Under the pieces are notes generated by a model. It was not told the DNA's origin, made no database searches, and saw only the letters and a list, made by a program, of their open reading frames with translations. This document shows, in pieces, positions 43,601 to 51,933 of a stretch of DNA of 64,000 bases. The stretch comes from SXOA01 sp051004015. GTDB lineage: Bacteria; Planctomycetota; Planctomycetia; Pirellulales; Pirellulaceae. The stretch is taken from positions 30,803 to 94,802 of the forward strand of contig JBPCKT010000076.1 of NCBI GenBank assembly GCA_051004015.1. Direction: 5' to 3'. The stretch's first letter is position 1, and every line of letters begins with the position of its first letter. Both the position numbers and the translations under genes were made by a program.

Positions 43601-46600
43601 AGGGGGCGAGATCATCGTCGTCGGCACGCCGGAGGAAGTGGCCAAGGATCCGCGGTCCTACACGGGCCGTTCCCTCGCCAAGGTCCTCGACGGCTCGTAC
43701 GTGCAACATCTGCGGGATGCGGCCTATGCAGCGACACATCCGACGACCGGCAAGAAGAATGGAAAGGCGGCAAAAACCGGTAAGGGAAAGGACGAGCCCA
43801 TCACCACCGGCTATCTGGCCACGCATATCAGCGTCAAAGGTGCCCGGCAGCACAATCTGAAGGGGGTAGATGCCAAGGTCGAGCGGGACAAGATGACCGT
43901 TTTCTGCGGCCCCAGCGGCAGCGGCAAGAGCTCGCTGGCGATGGACACGATTTATGCCGAGGGGCAGCGGCGCTATGTCGAAAGCCTCTCCGCCTACGCC
44001 CGCCAGTTCGTCGCCCAGATGCAAAAGCCGCTGGTGGATCATATCGACGGCTTGTCGCCCGCCATCGCCATCGAGCAGAAGAACCTTGGCCACACGCCGC
44101 GCAGCACCGTCGGCACCGTCACGGAGATCTACGATTACCTTCGCATCCTCATGGCCCGCCTCGGCCAGCCTCATTGCCCGCAGTGCGACATTCCAGTCGG
44201 CACGCAAACGGCCGATCAGATCGTGGACGCCGTCATGAGCGAGCCGGCCGGCACGCGGCTGTACATCATGGCTCCCGTGGAAATCGAAGTCGGCCAGGAA
44301 TACGCCCCGCTGTGGGACGAGCTCCGCTCCACCGGCTACAGCCGCGTGCGGATTGATGGCGTCACGCATTCGCTCGAATCGCCGCCGGTCATCGACCGCC
44401 GCCGCAAGCACAAGGTGGAAGTGGTCATCGACCGGGCAATCGTCCAGTCAGCGGCTCGCTCCCGCATCGCGCAGAGCGTGGAGAATGCGCTGTCCCTGGG
44501 CAAGGGTGTGATGCATCTCGCCCACGCCAAGGAAGAGGTGCCGGAGCATCGCTGGGAAACGGTCATCCACAGCCAGCACATGGTCTGCCGCCAGTGCAGC
44601 CGAAGCTTCGAGCCCCTCACCCCCCACAGCTTCTCCTTCAACAGCCCGCTCGGCTGGTGCAAGACATGCGAAGGGCTCGGCGTACAGACCGGGGCAAATC
44701 CTGCGGCTCTGCTCCGCGATCCCAAACTGACACTCGCTCAGGGAGCGGTCGGTCTCTGGCCGAGCCTCGATAACGGCATGTCGCAGGCGATGCTCTTCGC
44801 GCTCTGCGCTGGCACGGGCATTCCCTCCGACGTTCCCTTCGAGCAGCTTACACATCGGCAGCGGCGGACCATTCTGCACGGCAGCGGCGAGCAGTGGTTT
44901 CCCGTCGTCGCGCCGGGTAGCAAGGCCAAGAACCCCAAGCCGCTGTTCAGATTCCAGTTCAAGGGACTCTATCCGGCGCTGGAAGAAGCGTCTCGTTTGT
45001 CGCCTCTGTTCCGTATGAGGCTGGAGCACCTGGTGGACGAAGTGGAATGCTCCACTTGCGGCGGCTCGCGCCTGCGAGATGATGCTTCGTCCGTGAAGTT
45101 CCGCGAGCTGAGTGTCGCGGATCTCTGCAAGCTGCCGCTGGGGCCGCTGCAACAACAGATTGAAGCCTGGGACCTCGATAAGAGGGAAAAGAAAATCGCC
45201 GGGGAGCTGCTGCGGGAAATCACCGGCCGGACGCAGTTTCTCAACGACGTAGGACTCGAGTATCTGTCGCTCTCTCGCCCCGCGGCCTCCCTCTCCAACG
45301 GCGAAGCCCAGCGGATTCGCCTCGCCAGCCAACTCGGCAGCGGCCTCTGCGGCGTGCTGTATGTCCTCGATGAGCCGACCATCGGTCTGCACCCGCGGGA
45401 CAACACCAAGCTGCTCAAGGCTCTGCACAAGCTCCGCGACCTGGGGAACACCCTGCTGGTCGTCGAGCACGACCGGGAAGTCATCGAAAACTGCGACCAC
45501 GTCCTCGACTTCGGCCCCGGAGCCGGAAAATTCGGCGGCCAAATCGTCGCCGACGCCGAGCCGGCGAAGCTCGGCAAGCAGAATGGCTCTGTGACGGGGC
45601 CGTATTTGAGCGGCAGGAAGGCCATACCGGTGCCGGCGAAGAGAAGGCCGGGGGCTAGGGGCTGGGGGCTAGGGACTAGGGCAGAAGAAGGCGACGGCAA
45701 GAAACGCACCGGCAAGAAGAACTCAAAGTCCTCTCTTCCCCAGCCCCCAGCCCCCAGCCCCCAGCCCCCGCTCCTCTCCGTCCTCGGCGCTCGCCACAAC
45801 AACCTCCGCAACATCAGCGTTCAAATCCCCCTCGGCACGCTCACCGCCATCACCGGCCCCAGCGGCAGTGGAAAGAGCACGCTGGTGGAGGACGTGCTGT
45901 ACGCCGCCATCGCTCGCAAGCTGCACCGCGCCAGTCTCATTCCCGGGGCCCACGACGAAATCCGCGGCCTAGAGCATATCAACAAGGTCATCCGCGTCGA
46001 TCAGCAGCCGCTGGGGAACTCACCGACGAGCAATCCGGCCACGTATACTGGCCTCTTCGAGCTCGTTCGCACGCTGTTCGCCCAGTTGCCGGAGGCCAAG
46101 CTCCGCGGCTACAGCGGTCGGCGGTTCAGCTTTAACGTCGCTGGCGGGCGGTGCGAAGCTTGCGAGGGAAACGGCCAGCGGCGGATCGAGATGCACTTCC
46201 TGCCCGATGTCTGGGTGCAGTGCGAAACCTGCCGCGGCAAGCGCTACAACCCGGAGACGCTCGCCGTCACCTTCCACGGCCAGAGCATCAGCGACGTCCT
46301 CGACATGACCTGCGGCGAAGCGGTCAAGCTTTTTGAGAACATCCCCAAAATCCGCAAGACCCTGCAAACACTCTGCGACGTCGGCCTCGACTACCTGACC
46401 CTCGGCCAGAGCGCGCCGACGCTTTCCGGCGGCGAGGCCCAGCGCGTCAAACTCGCAGCCGAGCTATCCCGCCCCGACACGGGCCGCACGCTCTATCTCC
46501 TCGACGAGCCGACGACCGGCCTGCACTTCGACGACCTCGCCAAGCTGCTGGAAGTCTTGCAGCGGCTCGTCGACCTCGGCAACACGGTCGTCGTCATCGA

Positions 46601-47930
46601 GCACAACCTCGACATCATCAAAAGCTGCGACTGGGTCATCGACCTCGGCCCCGAAGCGGGGGAAGGAGGCGGGCGGGTTGTCGTGGCGGGAACGCCGGAA
46701 GATGTCGTCGCCCACGCGAAAGCTGCCGCGCTAACCCGAAGCGCAAGCGAGGGAGGACTGAGTTCAAAGTTCAAGGTTCAAGGTTCAAAGTTAAATGCAA
46801 AAGGCAAGGCATCGGCTCCTTCTTCCAACTTTGAACCTGGAACTTTGAACCTTGAACTTTTGCGTTCCCACACCGGCGAAGCCCTCGCCCCCATCCTCGC
46901 CGCCGGACCGCTCGTGGAGCGAAAGCCCTACAACCCCGCCGAGCTGGAAGACAAAAAGGAAGGTGACCTGGACATCACCGAGGTCGGCATCGGGGCCAAG
47001 ATGCCGTGGGAGCGGGACGGCCGCCGCTGGCACACCAAGGACCGCGTGGGGCGGGACGGCTCCGCCTGCCGCTGGGATGGGAAGATCTTGGAGAGCATCA
47101 ACGACCGCATCCATGAGCTGGGGGAATTCAGCGAGACCAACTGGGGGGAGCGGACCGTCGTGGAAATCTCCGCCCTCAAAAAGTCGGACGGCTGGTTCTT
47201 CCACGCCATCACCGGCGAGACCTGGCTCCTCAAGCTCAAGTTCCGCGTCTACCGCGGCACGTTCAAGCGCGAGAGCCTGCTGGAGCGGATCAAGCTCAAA
47301 ACGCTCAACGAGCTGGCGGACCTCCCCCTCTACGGCAATGAGCCGCGAGTGAAGGTCAAGTCGGCGAAAGGCCCGTGGCAAGAAGTGGAAATCCGCGTCC
47401 ACACCTTCGACGAAATCGACACGCCGGAGTTCTGGTCGTTCCTCGACGAAGCGGTGGAAGGCTTCTTCCGCTTCACCGACAAGGCCCAGGAACGTCCCGA
47501 GGACTTCGCCCCCTGGAAAGTCCTCGGCCAGAAATGGCACTTCCTTGGCAAGGGTTTCCCCCCCGGCAAAACGCGGCAGTGGGACGCCGAAGTCTGGGAA
47601 GAGCTGTTCGAGATGCTCAAGGACGTCGCCCCCGCCGGCCAGTTCCTCTGGAACAACCAGCAGCTCGTCCACCTGATCGTCCCCGAGCAGCGCGACCCCT
47701 GGGCCACCGTGCAAACCAAAAAGCCCGGCTCCCTGATCCTGAACCTCACCGGCCCCAAAGGCAAATTCGCCCTCGGCCGCCTCCTCGACTACGGCAGCCA
47801 CCAGGAATTCGACGACACCCGCACCGACCGCGACGTGATGCGGCTCCACTTCATCAACAGCGAACACCTGCACCGAGGGGATTTGGTGGGGCTGCTGAAG
47901 GAGCACTTGGCGAGTTTGAATGGGAAATAG
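40662..47930 (+). CDS. uvrA: Giant UvrA: two full UvrA proteins fused in tandem plus C-terminal domain
   Basis: 2422 residues; DNA-damage recognition ATPase of nucleotide excision repair. First UvrA (1-~1015), Lys/Gly-rich linker, second UvrA (~1050-2075), then a ~315-residue C-terminal domain of no family I know (SDGWFFHAITGETWLLKLKFRV, DGDE-rich). Each UvrA has two ABC domains, the UvrB-binding insert and CxxC zinc fingers (CTHCGLSFE, GRCEACEGNG). Walker A lysines follow G33, G710, G1083 and G1732. Signatures are TLSGGESQRI, TLSGGEAQRI, SLSNGEAQRI (N1546, degenerate) and TLSGGEAQRV. The chain may form a dimer within one polypeptide. Three repeat elements lie in frame in its linkers. The start at ATG 40662 opens SDIVVQGAREHNL. 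Confidence 0.93.
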   Translation: MPASDIVVQGAREHNLRDVSLVLPRNQLICLTGVSGSGKSSLAFDTLYAEGQRRYVESLSSYARQFLGQMPKPDVDYIGGLSPSISISQKAAGNNPRSTVGTVTEIYDYLRVLFARVGQGHCPQCDRPITAQSRDEILHRILQLPPGTKFHVLAPLIRQQKGEYKDLFEDLLKQGFVRARVDGTIHQLNEDITLDRQMRHDIEVVIDRLVMKSDLRPRLAEAVELALRMGQGNLIIAEEAADMKQASGGRQPPDTILGEEDGETERQRDGETESEEKEVAKGSSRRKRQAAREGDVLFSASYACTHCGLSFEPPSPQLFSFNSPQGMCPQCAGLGEMYSFDPTLLIPNPRLTFKEGAIELVGPWHELGRWRRHILQGVADSMERKLGLEKGTLLDTPWNKLPADLQKIWLYGSGSEHITYTWRAGNSPMMYGGRFEGLIPEYDGKYRASKSAPQQRQLEQYMSHVRCPACHGQRLLPQARSVRITSTIPNFRDKPERTLPDVCKLSISDAAEFFKELQLDETRTLIATEVLKEIRSRLGFLIDVGLEYLTLDRTAPTLSGGESQRIRLAGQIGSGLVGVLYILDEPSIGLHPRDNDRLLSTLRRLRDMGNTVIVVEHDEDTMWAADHIIDFGPGPGVRGGELVAQGPPGTIIKNERSVTGQYLSGQKQIAIPKERRTIGDKRLRILGATHNNLKNIDAEVPLGAFVCVTGVSGSGKSSLINDILVEALRRDLNKGEGIPGAHQAIEGLEHLDKLIAIDQTPIGRTPRSNPGTYIKVFDDIRDLFAQMSESKRRGYKAGRFSFNVEGGRCEACEGNGATRLEMDFLADVWVTCPVCEGKRFSRETLQVKFKEKSISEVLEMDVQQALVLFENVPNIRHKLQTLHDVGLDYLKLGQPSPTLSGGEAQRIKLAKELVKKSTGKTLYLLDEPTTGLHFADIHLLLKVLQNFVSAGNTVLVVEHNLDVVKTADWIIDLGPEGGEAGGEIIVVGTPEEVAKDPRSYTGRSLAKVLDGSYVQHLRDAAYAATHPTTGKKNGKAAKTGKGKDEPITTGYLATHISVKGARQHNLKGVDAKVERDKMTVFCGPSGSGKSSLAMDTIYAEGQRRYVESLSAYARQFVAQMQKPLVDHIDGLSPAIAIEQKNLGHTPRSTVGTVTEIYDYLRILMARLGQPHCPQCDIPVGTQTADQIVDAVMSEPAGTRLYIMAPVEIEVGQEYAPLWDELRSTGYSRVRIDGVTHSLESPPVIDRRRKHKVEVVIDRAIVQSAARSRIAQSVENALSLGKGVMHLAHAKEEVPEHRWETVIHSQHMVCRQCSRSFEPLTPHSFSFNSPLGWCKTCEGLGVQTGANPAALLRDPKLTLAQGAVGLWPSLDNGMSQAMLFALCAGTGIPSDVPFEQLTHRQRRTILHGSGEQWFPVVAPGSKAKNPKPLFRFQFKGLYPALEEASRLSPLFRMRLEHLVDEVECSTCGGSRLRDDASSVKFRELSVADLCKLPLGPLQQQIEAWDLDKREKKIAGELLREITGRTQFLNDVGLEYLSLSRPAASLSNGEAQRIRLASQLGSGLCGVLYVLDEPTIGLHPRDNTKLLKALHKLRDLGNTLLVVEHDREVIENCDHVLDFGPGAGKFGGQIVADAEPAKLGKQNGSVTGPYLSGRKAIPVPAKRRPGARGWGLGTRAEEGDGKKRTGKKNSKSSLPQPPAPSPQPPLLSVLGARHNNLRNISVQIPLGTLTAITGPSGSGKSTLVEDVLYAAIARKLHRASLIPGAHDEIRGLEHINKVIRVDQQPLGNSPTSNPATYTGLFELVRTLFAQLPEAKLRGYSGRRFSFNVAGGRCEACEGNGQRRIEMHFLPDVWVQCETCRGKRYNPETLAVTFHGQSISDVLDMTCGEAVKLFENIPKIRKTLQTLCDVGLDYLTLGQSAPTLSGGEAQRVKLAAELSRPDTGRTLYLLDEPTTGLHFDDLAKLLEVLQRLVDLGNTVVVIEHNLDIIKSCDWVIDLGPEAGEGGGRVVVAGTPEDVVAHAKAAALTRSASEGGLSSKFKVQGSKLNAKGKASAPSSNFEPGTLNLELLRSHTGEALAPILAAGPLVERKPYNPAELEDKKEGDLDITEVGIGAKMPWERDGRRWHTKDRVGRDGSACRWDGKILESINDRIHELGEFSETNWGERTVVEISALKKSDGWFFHAITGETWLLKLKFRVYRGTFKRESLLERIKLKTLNELADLPLYGNEPRVKVKSAKGPWQEVEIRVHTFDEIDTPEFWSFLDEAVEGFFRFTDKAQERPEDFAPWKVLGQKWHFLGKGFPPGKTRQWDAEVWEELFEMLKDVAPAGQFLWNNQQLVHLIVPEQRDPWATVQTKKPGSLILNLTGPKGKFALGRLLDYGSHQEFDDTRTDRDVMRLHFINSEHLHRGDLVGLLKEHLASLNGK
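41396..41482. repeat. In-frame 31-bp palindromic element, copy 2, plus GAGACGGA tandem repeat
   Basis: 41396-41426 is identical to 22283-22313 and coded as ASGGRQPPDT (residues 246-255). It is followed by a purine-rich tandem of GAGACGGA-like units (about 41434-41482) that codes a charged E/R/T run. Both fall between the UvrB-binding insert and the zinc finger of the first UvrA. Confidence 0.85.
45648..45770. repeat. In-frame inverted repeat (gggggctaggggc family) in uvrA
   Basis: The left arm (45648-45681, gggggctaggggctgggggc) and the right arm (45738-45770, repeated cagccccc) are complementary in base content and face each other across a Lys-rich spacer. In frame it codes PGARGWGLG and PQPPAPSPQPP (about residues 1663-1703), a linker between NBD3 and NBD4 of the second UvrA. 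Confidence 0.8.
46731..46858. repeat. In-frame repeats (ctaacccgaagcgc and ttcaaggttcaa families) in uvrA
   Basis: The first part, 46731-46753, is the ctaacccgaagcgcaagcg word that codes LTRSASEG. Then a left arm (46761-46792, tandem gttcaa/ggttcaa) and right arm (46827-46858, ttgaac words) form an inverted repeat and code SKFKVQGSKL and NFEPGTLNLE. It lies in the linker between the second UvrA and the C-terminal domain. Confidence 0.8.
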
Positions 47931-47952
47931 TAGTTACAACGAGTGGTAAGCG

Positions 47953-48786
47953 ATGAAACGATATCGTGTCCTATCCTTTGACTTCGACGCTCGTATCCAC
48001 ACCCTCACGCTGGCGATTCAAGAAGAGTGGGAGGAGGGCATAAAGGAACAGCACCAGCAGGCCAAACATTCTGTCGAAGGAGGCCTTGTATATGCGTATG
48101 GCGTACAAGCAAAGGATGCCAAATTGCAGAACTTTATTGAACTGGGGGACAAGCCATTTTCGATCCTGGCGTTTCATAACCCATTTTTTGAACAGCTACG
48201 TACAGCATTTGTCATGGGAGCATACTATCCGGCCTTGACTGCTGTTTGTTCTCTTGGCGAACGCATTCTCAACTACCTCGTCCTTGTCCTTAGGGACGAT
48301 TACGTGGCCACGCCGGAATATAAGCACGTCTATCGAAAGGAGTCCTTCGACAACTGGGATCTTCCGATCGATACTCTTGAGTCGTGGGAAGTCTTACTTC
48401 CAAATGTCGCAGCAGAGTTCCGTCGTCTCAAGGAAATGCGGAACCGCGCAATCCACTTTCGTCCCGAGGTTGACCATAACGACCGTGAACTCGCTCTCCA
48501 AGCCGTTCGATCACTTCGCGAGATTATCCGCACGCAGTTTAGTGCATTTGGGCCTGAGCCTTGGTTTATCACGAGCATCCCTGGGGAGATATACATAAAG
48601 AAGGATTGGGAAATCCGACCATTTATTCGAAAGGTATACCTTCCGAACTGTCGTCTCGTCGGCCCTAAGCACAGCTTGGAGATAGTTGCGCAACAGTTCT
48701 TAGTCAAAGATGACGAGGCATACGCAGACCGCGAAATTACAGATGAAGAATTTGCGGACCTCCGACGGAATCCGGTAGCCGGCTAG
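47953..48786 (+). CDS. HEPN-like candidate protein of unknown function
   Basis: 277 residues, soluble. The N-terminal part is SFDFDARIHTLTLAIQEEW, then long helices with ALTAVCSLGERILNYLV. The segment MRNRAIHFRPE contains RNRAIH (R163 to H168), an R-x4-H motif of the HEPN superfamily, inside a helical region typical of such domains. The C-terminal ~80 residues (EPWFITSIPGEIYIKKDWE, VYLPNCRLVGPKH) are beta-rich. Many HEPN proteins are RNases in toxin or anti-phage systems; no nucleotidyltransferase (MNT) or other partner is next to it. The base composition is less GC-rich than that of the neighbours, suggesting transfer. Confidence 0.6.
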   Translation: MKRYRVLSFDFDARIHTLTLAIQEEWEEGIKEQHQQAKHSVEGGLVYAYGVQAKDAKLQNFIELGDKPFSILAFHNPFFEQLRTAFVMGAYYPALTAVCSLGERILNYLVLVLRDDYVATPEYKHVYRKESFDNWDLPIDTLESWEVLLPNVAAEFRRLKEMRNRAIHFRPEVDHNDRELALQAVRSLREIIRTQFSAFGPEPWFITSIPGEIYIKKDWEIRPFIRKVYLPNCRLVGPKHSLEIVAQQFLVKDDEAYADREITDEEFADLRRNPVAG

Positions 48787-49857
48787 CTGGGCGAGATGCG
48801 ACCGGGGTCGGGAGTCTTTGGCGCGGCCAATGTTCCATTGGTAGAACCTCAAATCGCCAAAGACTCTAGGGCCCCCTGACGTGTCAATTCGGTTGATCCC
48901 CCATGCCCAGAAGACCCCGATTCGCCCAAGCTGCACGTTCTCAAACGCGGCTGCGATTCGTGGGTGCGACATCTCCTGCCTGAGCCACGAAGTGGCGGCG
49001 CTAAGGTAGCCCAGGCTGGAGCGCAGCGCAGGCCTGGGTACGCGGAAAAAAGCCTTCCCAAAGCCCCAACGGGGCGCGCTAATGGTTGTCGCGCGCGTCC
49101 AAATCCATGCTGGTCCCTAGTTCGCCCCCTTGGGGCTTTGACGCATCATCATTCGTCAACCCAGGCCTCCGCTGCGCTCCAGCCTGGGCTGACATAGCTC
49201 GCACCTTTGGTGCTGCAGAACCGCTCCCAACGGTTTTCAGCCGCGGCAGCGGCGCAAGAGCCCGGCCCATAGCGCAAGCTGTGGGAAAGGGTTCCGCATG
49301 GGAGCAGCCGCCGGACCAGGCTGCCCAAAGTAGGCCGCGAGTCCTCTCGCGAGCCAGCAGCGGGAAGGCGGGATTCCACTCACTATTTTGTCCGCTGGCA
49401 ACATCCACTCCCAGGGCTCGCGACGGGACTCGCGGCCTACTTTTCTTGGCCGGAAAGAATTTCCGGAAATCTGGACGGTGGGGGCTTGCAAGTGCCAACC
49501 GGGATGCATACACTTTAGTACAGTATATGGACCAGGTGCGCGCGGATGGGAATCGGAGGCGGGAAGATTTGAGGATTTGAGGATTTGAGATTTGAGACAA
49601 TTGTCAGCATGAGAATCACGTACAAGAAACGGACGGACACACTTTGGAGGGGGGCCAGTACCCCTGGTGTTGAATTGGCAGGGTCTCAATTCAACACCAA
49701 CCCTGATTTTGCATACCGCGGGGCGTGTTGAATCGGGGGGGGTATGAATTCAACACATAGGCGGCGAGTGGAAATTCGTAGGATGGGATTCCTATCCCGT
49801 CCGCACTTTTTTCTTGGACGGGACGGGAGTCCCATCCTACGGTCGGAGAACTTTAAG
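48787..49857. repeat. 1-kb gene-free zone packed with inverted repeats
   Basis: No gene can be supported. It holds several dyads: 49008-49039 against 49159-49190 (32 bases, one mismatch, agcccaggctgg...), 49330-49353 against 49417-49440 (24 bases, two mismatches, gtaggccgcgag...), four copies of GTGTTGAAT(T) in alternating orientation at about 49666-49758, and 49777-49802 against 49817-49842 (26 bases, three mismatches, cgtaggatggga...). A ggatttgag tandem is at about 49565-49590. Confidence 0.75.
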
Positions 49858-50595
49858 ATGAACGAGCCAGCACCGCCCGTGGAAGTCGCCCTGCGCATTC
49901 CGGGGCAGTGGGCGAATCCCAGAGAGATGATCGAGCGAATGCCGGTGGGTTGCCGCCTGACGCCGGAGGCGCTTGTTTTGCCCAGCGGAGCGCAAATCGA
50001 ATTGGGCTTCGCGGAAGCTGATGATCAGTTTGCCGGAATTTTTCGCTCGTCGCTCCGCCGGCCGGCGACGGCTGAAGAACTGGCGACCGCGGATAACTAC
50101 ACGGTCAATGTCTTGCTCAGTGGCCCCGGCGGCTCGCTGGAAGCAGCCAAAACAATACTGGAAGCTGGGGCGGCGTTTGTGCGGGCGGGTGGGGCGGGGG
50201 TGTTCATTGACAACTGCGGGCTGGCTTTCGGCGGCGAGCTGTGGCTGCAGATGACGGAAGACGGGAGCCCCGACGCGGTGAGCTTTGCCTTCGTGAGCAT
50301 CATCCGTAGCGAGACGGAGGTTTGGACGATGGGATTTCACGTGCTGGGAAAGCGCGACGTGGTGATGAAGCGGGCCGACGTCGAGACGGGCGGCTTTGAC
50401 ATTGTCGAGGTGATCCGCTACCTGGCCAGCGGGGAGAAGCCGGTGGACGACGGCCACATCATCGCCGACCTGGGGGGTCCCCGTTTTCAGTGCTTCGCGG
50501 AAGACGGCGAGGTGCGGACGGTGGGAAGCCCCATGTACAACCCCTTCGGCCGCCTCCGGCTGGTGAGCCTGCGGGATATCGCGGAGAATAATTAG
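49858..50595 (+). CDS. Hypothetical protein, possibly DUF4261-like
   Basis: 245 residues starting at ATG 49858 with GGAG upstream; the earlier open frame is a repeat. It has an N-terminal PPVEVALRIPGQWANPREMIERMP and a central VNVLLSGPGGSLEAAKTILEAGAAFVRAGGAGVFIDNCGL, followed by alternating strands. The layout (a Gly-rich loop, a long helix, then a GLxxGGELW segment) is reminiscent of DUF4261 proteins, but I am not sure. It is one base from the next gene, so the two are co-expressed. Confidence 0.6.
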   Translation: MNEPAPPVEVALRIPGQWANPREMIERMPVGCRLTPEALVLPSGAQIELGFAEADDQFAGIFRSSLRRPATAEELATADNYTVNVLLSGPGGSLEAAKTILEAGAAFVRAGGAGVFIDNCGLAFGGELWLQMTEDGSPDAVSFAFVSIIRSETEVWTMGFHVLGKRDVVMKRADVETGGFDIVEVIRYLASGEKPVDDGHIIADLGGPRFQCFAEDGEVRTVGSPMYNPFGRLRLVSLRDIAENN

Positions 50596-50596
50596 T

Positions 50597-51250
50597 ATGT
50601 TCGAAACCCTCGTAGCCCCGGCTTTCCTTTTCAAGTACTCCGCGCCCTGCCTCTACCGCGACAAGCTGTGGACCGGCGGCGGCGTGGAGTTGGAGGAAAA
50701 GTACTCGCTCCCGTTCTTCGGCCAGCTCGAAGGGAAGAAGCCGTACGCCGACCTGCGGGCGGCCTGGAACGAAGAGGGCCTGGCGTTCAACCTTCGCGTG
50801 GAAGGGAAGAAGCAGCCGCCGTGGTGCCGCGATTCGCGGATCGAGGACAGCGACGGCTTGCAGGTCTGGATCGACACCCGCAACACGCAGAACATCCACC
50901 GCGCCGGCCGCTTCTGCCACCGCTTCGCGCTGCTCCCCATCGGTGCCGGCCGCAATCTGGGCGAGCCGGTGATTTCCCTGCTGGCCATCAACCGGGCCAA
51001 GGAGAGCCCGCGGGAGATTGACACCCGCGCCCTCAAGATCAAAGCCGACAAGCGCCTGGGGGGTTATACGCTCCAGGCCTTCATCGGCATGGAAGCCCTC
51101 ACCGGTTACTCTCCCATGGAGCAGCCCACGCTCGGCTTCTACTACGCACTGGCCGACCGCGAACTGGGCCCGCAGACATTTTCCGTCGGGCCGGAGTTTC
51201 CTTTCGATGAGGATCCGAGCTTGTGGGGAAGTTTGAACTTGACCCGCTAA
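50597..51250 (+). CDS. CBM9/DOMON-like carbohydrate-binding domain protein
   Basis: 217 residues without a signal peptide. It consists of a single beta-sandwich region: WTGGGVELEEKYSLPFFGQLEG, AAWNEEGLAFNLRVEGK, DSDGLQVWIDTRNTQNIHRAGRFCHRFALLP. The SDGLQVWIDTRN and W-x-E-GL-x-F patterns resemble family 9 carbohydrate-binding/DOMON-like domains. Absence of a leader is unusual for such a domain; a cytoplasmic role is possible. It overlaps the convergent membrane gene by four bases at its end. Confidence 0.7.
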   Translation: MFETLVAPAFLFKYSAPCLYRDKLWTGGGVELEEKYSLPFFGQLEGKKPYADLRAAWNEEGLAFNLRVEGKKQPPWCRDSRIEDSDGLQVWIDTRNTQNIHRAGRFCHRFALLPIGAGRNLGEPVISLLAINRAKESPREIDTRALKIKADKRLGGYTLQAFIGMEALTGYSPMEQPTLGFYYALADRELGPQTFSVGPEFPFDEDPSLWGSLNLTR

Positions 51251-51909
51251 GCGGGAGACTTTGGAGCGTGTTCCCTTTCGCGTTGGGCCCCGAATAGCAG
51301 AGCCGACACCATGCCACCGAGCAGTCCGGCGAGTGAACCGAACAGCGAGTGTCCGCTGAGCCGGGCATAGGGCGTATAACCCTTGATGCCCGCGGGTGCG
51401 ACGGCGGTGGGGGTGCTGCCGTCGTCCCAGGCGACCATGTACACCGTGCCGTCGTAGGACTGGATGGTGCCGGCGTAGAAGTTGCCGCTCGTCCACTGGG
51501 CCATCACCTTCGAGCCGACCTGGCGGCTGCCGGTGAGATGATCCTCCAGGAAGTCGATAATCTCCGTCGTGATGAGATGCGAGCTGCTGGAGGCCTCGGA
51601 ACCATAATAGTTCGTAGAGATGCCGCTGAGCCAGATCGCGCTCCAACCGCGCTGCGGCGTGGACGACGAGCTGGACTCAAACGCCAGGAAGAAGTACGCC
51701 CAGCCGAAGACCGCGAAGCCGATCCAAAAAGGGCGGGCTTCGCCGCGGACAATGATGGCGCCGGCGAGGGCCAGGCAAATCAAGCCGAGATACAGCGAGA
51801 ACACTCCGCTGGCCGCCAGGCGCGAGCCGGAAGCGAGCGCTCCGAACCCCACCGCGAGGAGCGTGATCACAATCAGGAAGTGAAGGAGCGAGAAGCGAAA
51901 GCGGAACAT
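51247..51909 (-). CDS. Membrane protein with GYF/SMR-like insert, function unknown
   Basis: 220 residues, four likely membrane helices: about 9-28, 33-53, 60-77 and 190-208. Between helices 3 and 4 is a soluble stretch, rich in Ser/Thr, with VMAQWTSGNFYAGTIQSYDGTVYMVAWDDGS, which looks like a small SH3/Tudor-like barrel. It is convergent with the gene before (four-base overlap) and follows the dehydrogenase gene by 24 bases. No known function. Confidence 0.65.
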   Translation of the reverse strand: MFRFRFSLLHFLIVITLLAVGFGALASGSRLAASGVFSLYLGLICLALAGAIIVRGEARPFWIGFAVFGWAYFFLAFESSSSSTPQRGWSAIWLSGISTNYYGSEASSSSHLITTEIIDFLEDHLTGSRQVGSKVMAQWTSGNFYAGTIQSYDGTVYMVAWDDGSTPTAVAPAGIKGYTPYARLSGHSLFGSLAGLLGGMVSALLFGAQREREHAPKSPA

Positions 51910-51933
51910 AGAGTCTTAGTCGCCTGAGGTGCG

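Noticed and set aside
42648..44411. Minus-strand open frame of about 587 codons inside uvrA
   Set aside because: Opposite-strand reflection of uvrA; no recognisable domain.
49008..49842. CRISPR array
   Set aside because: Repeats are inverted pairs of different sequence, not regularly spaced direct repeats, and no cas gene is present.
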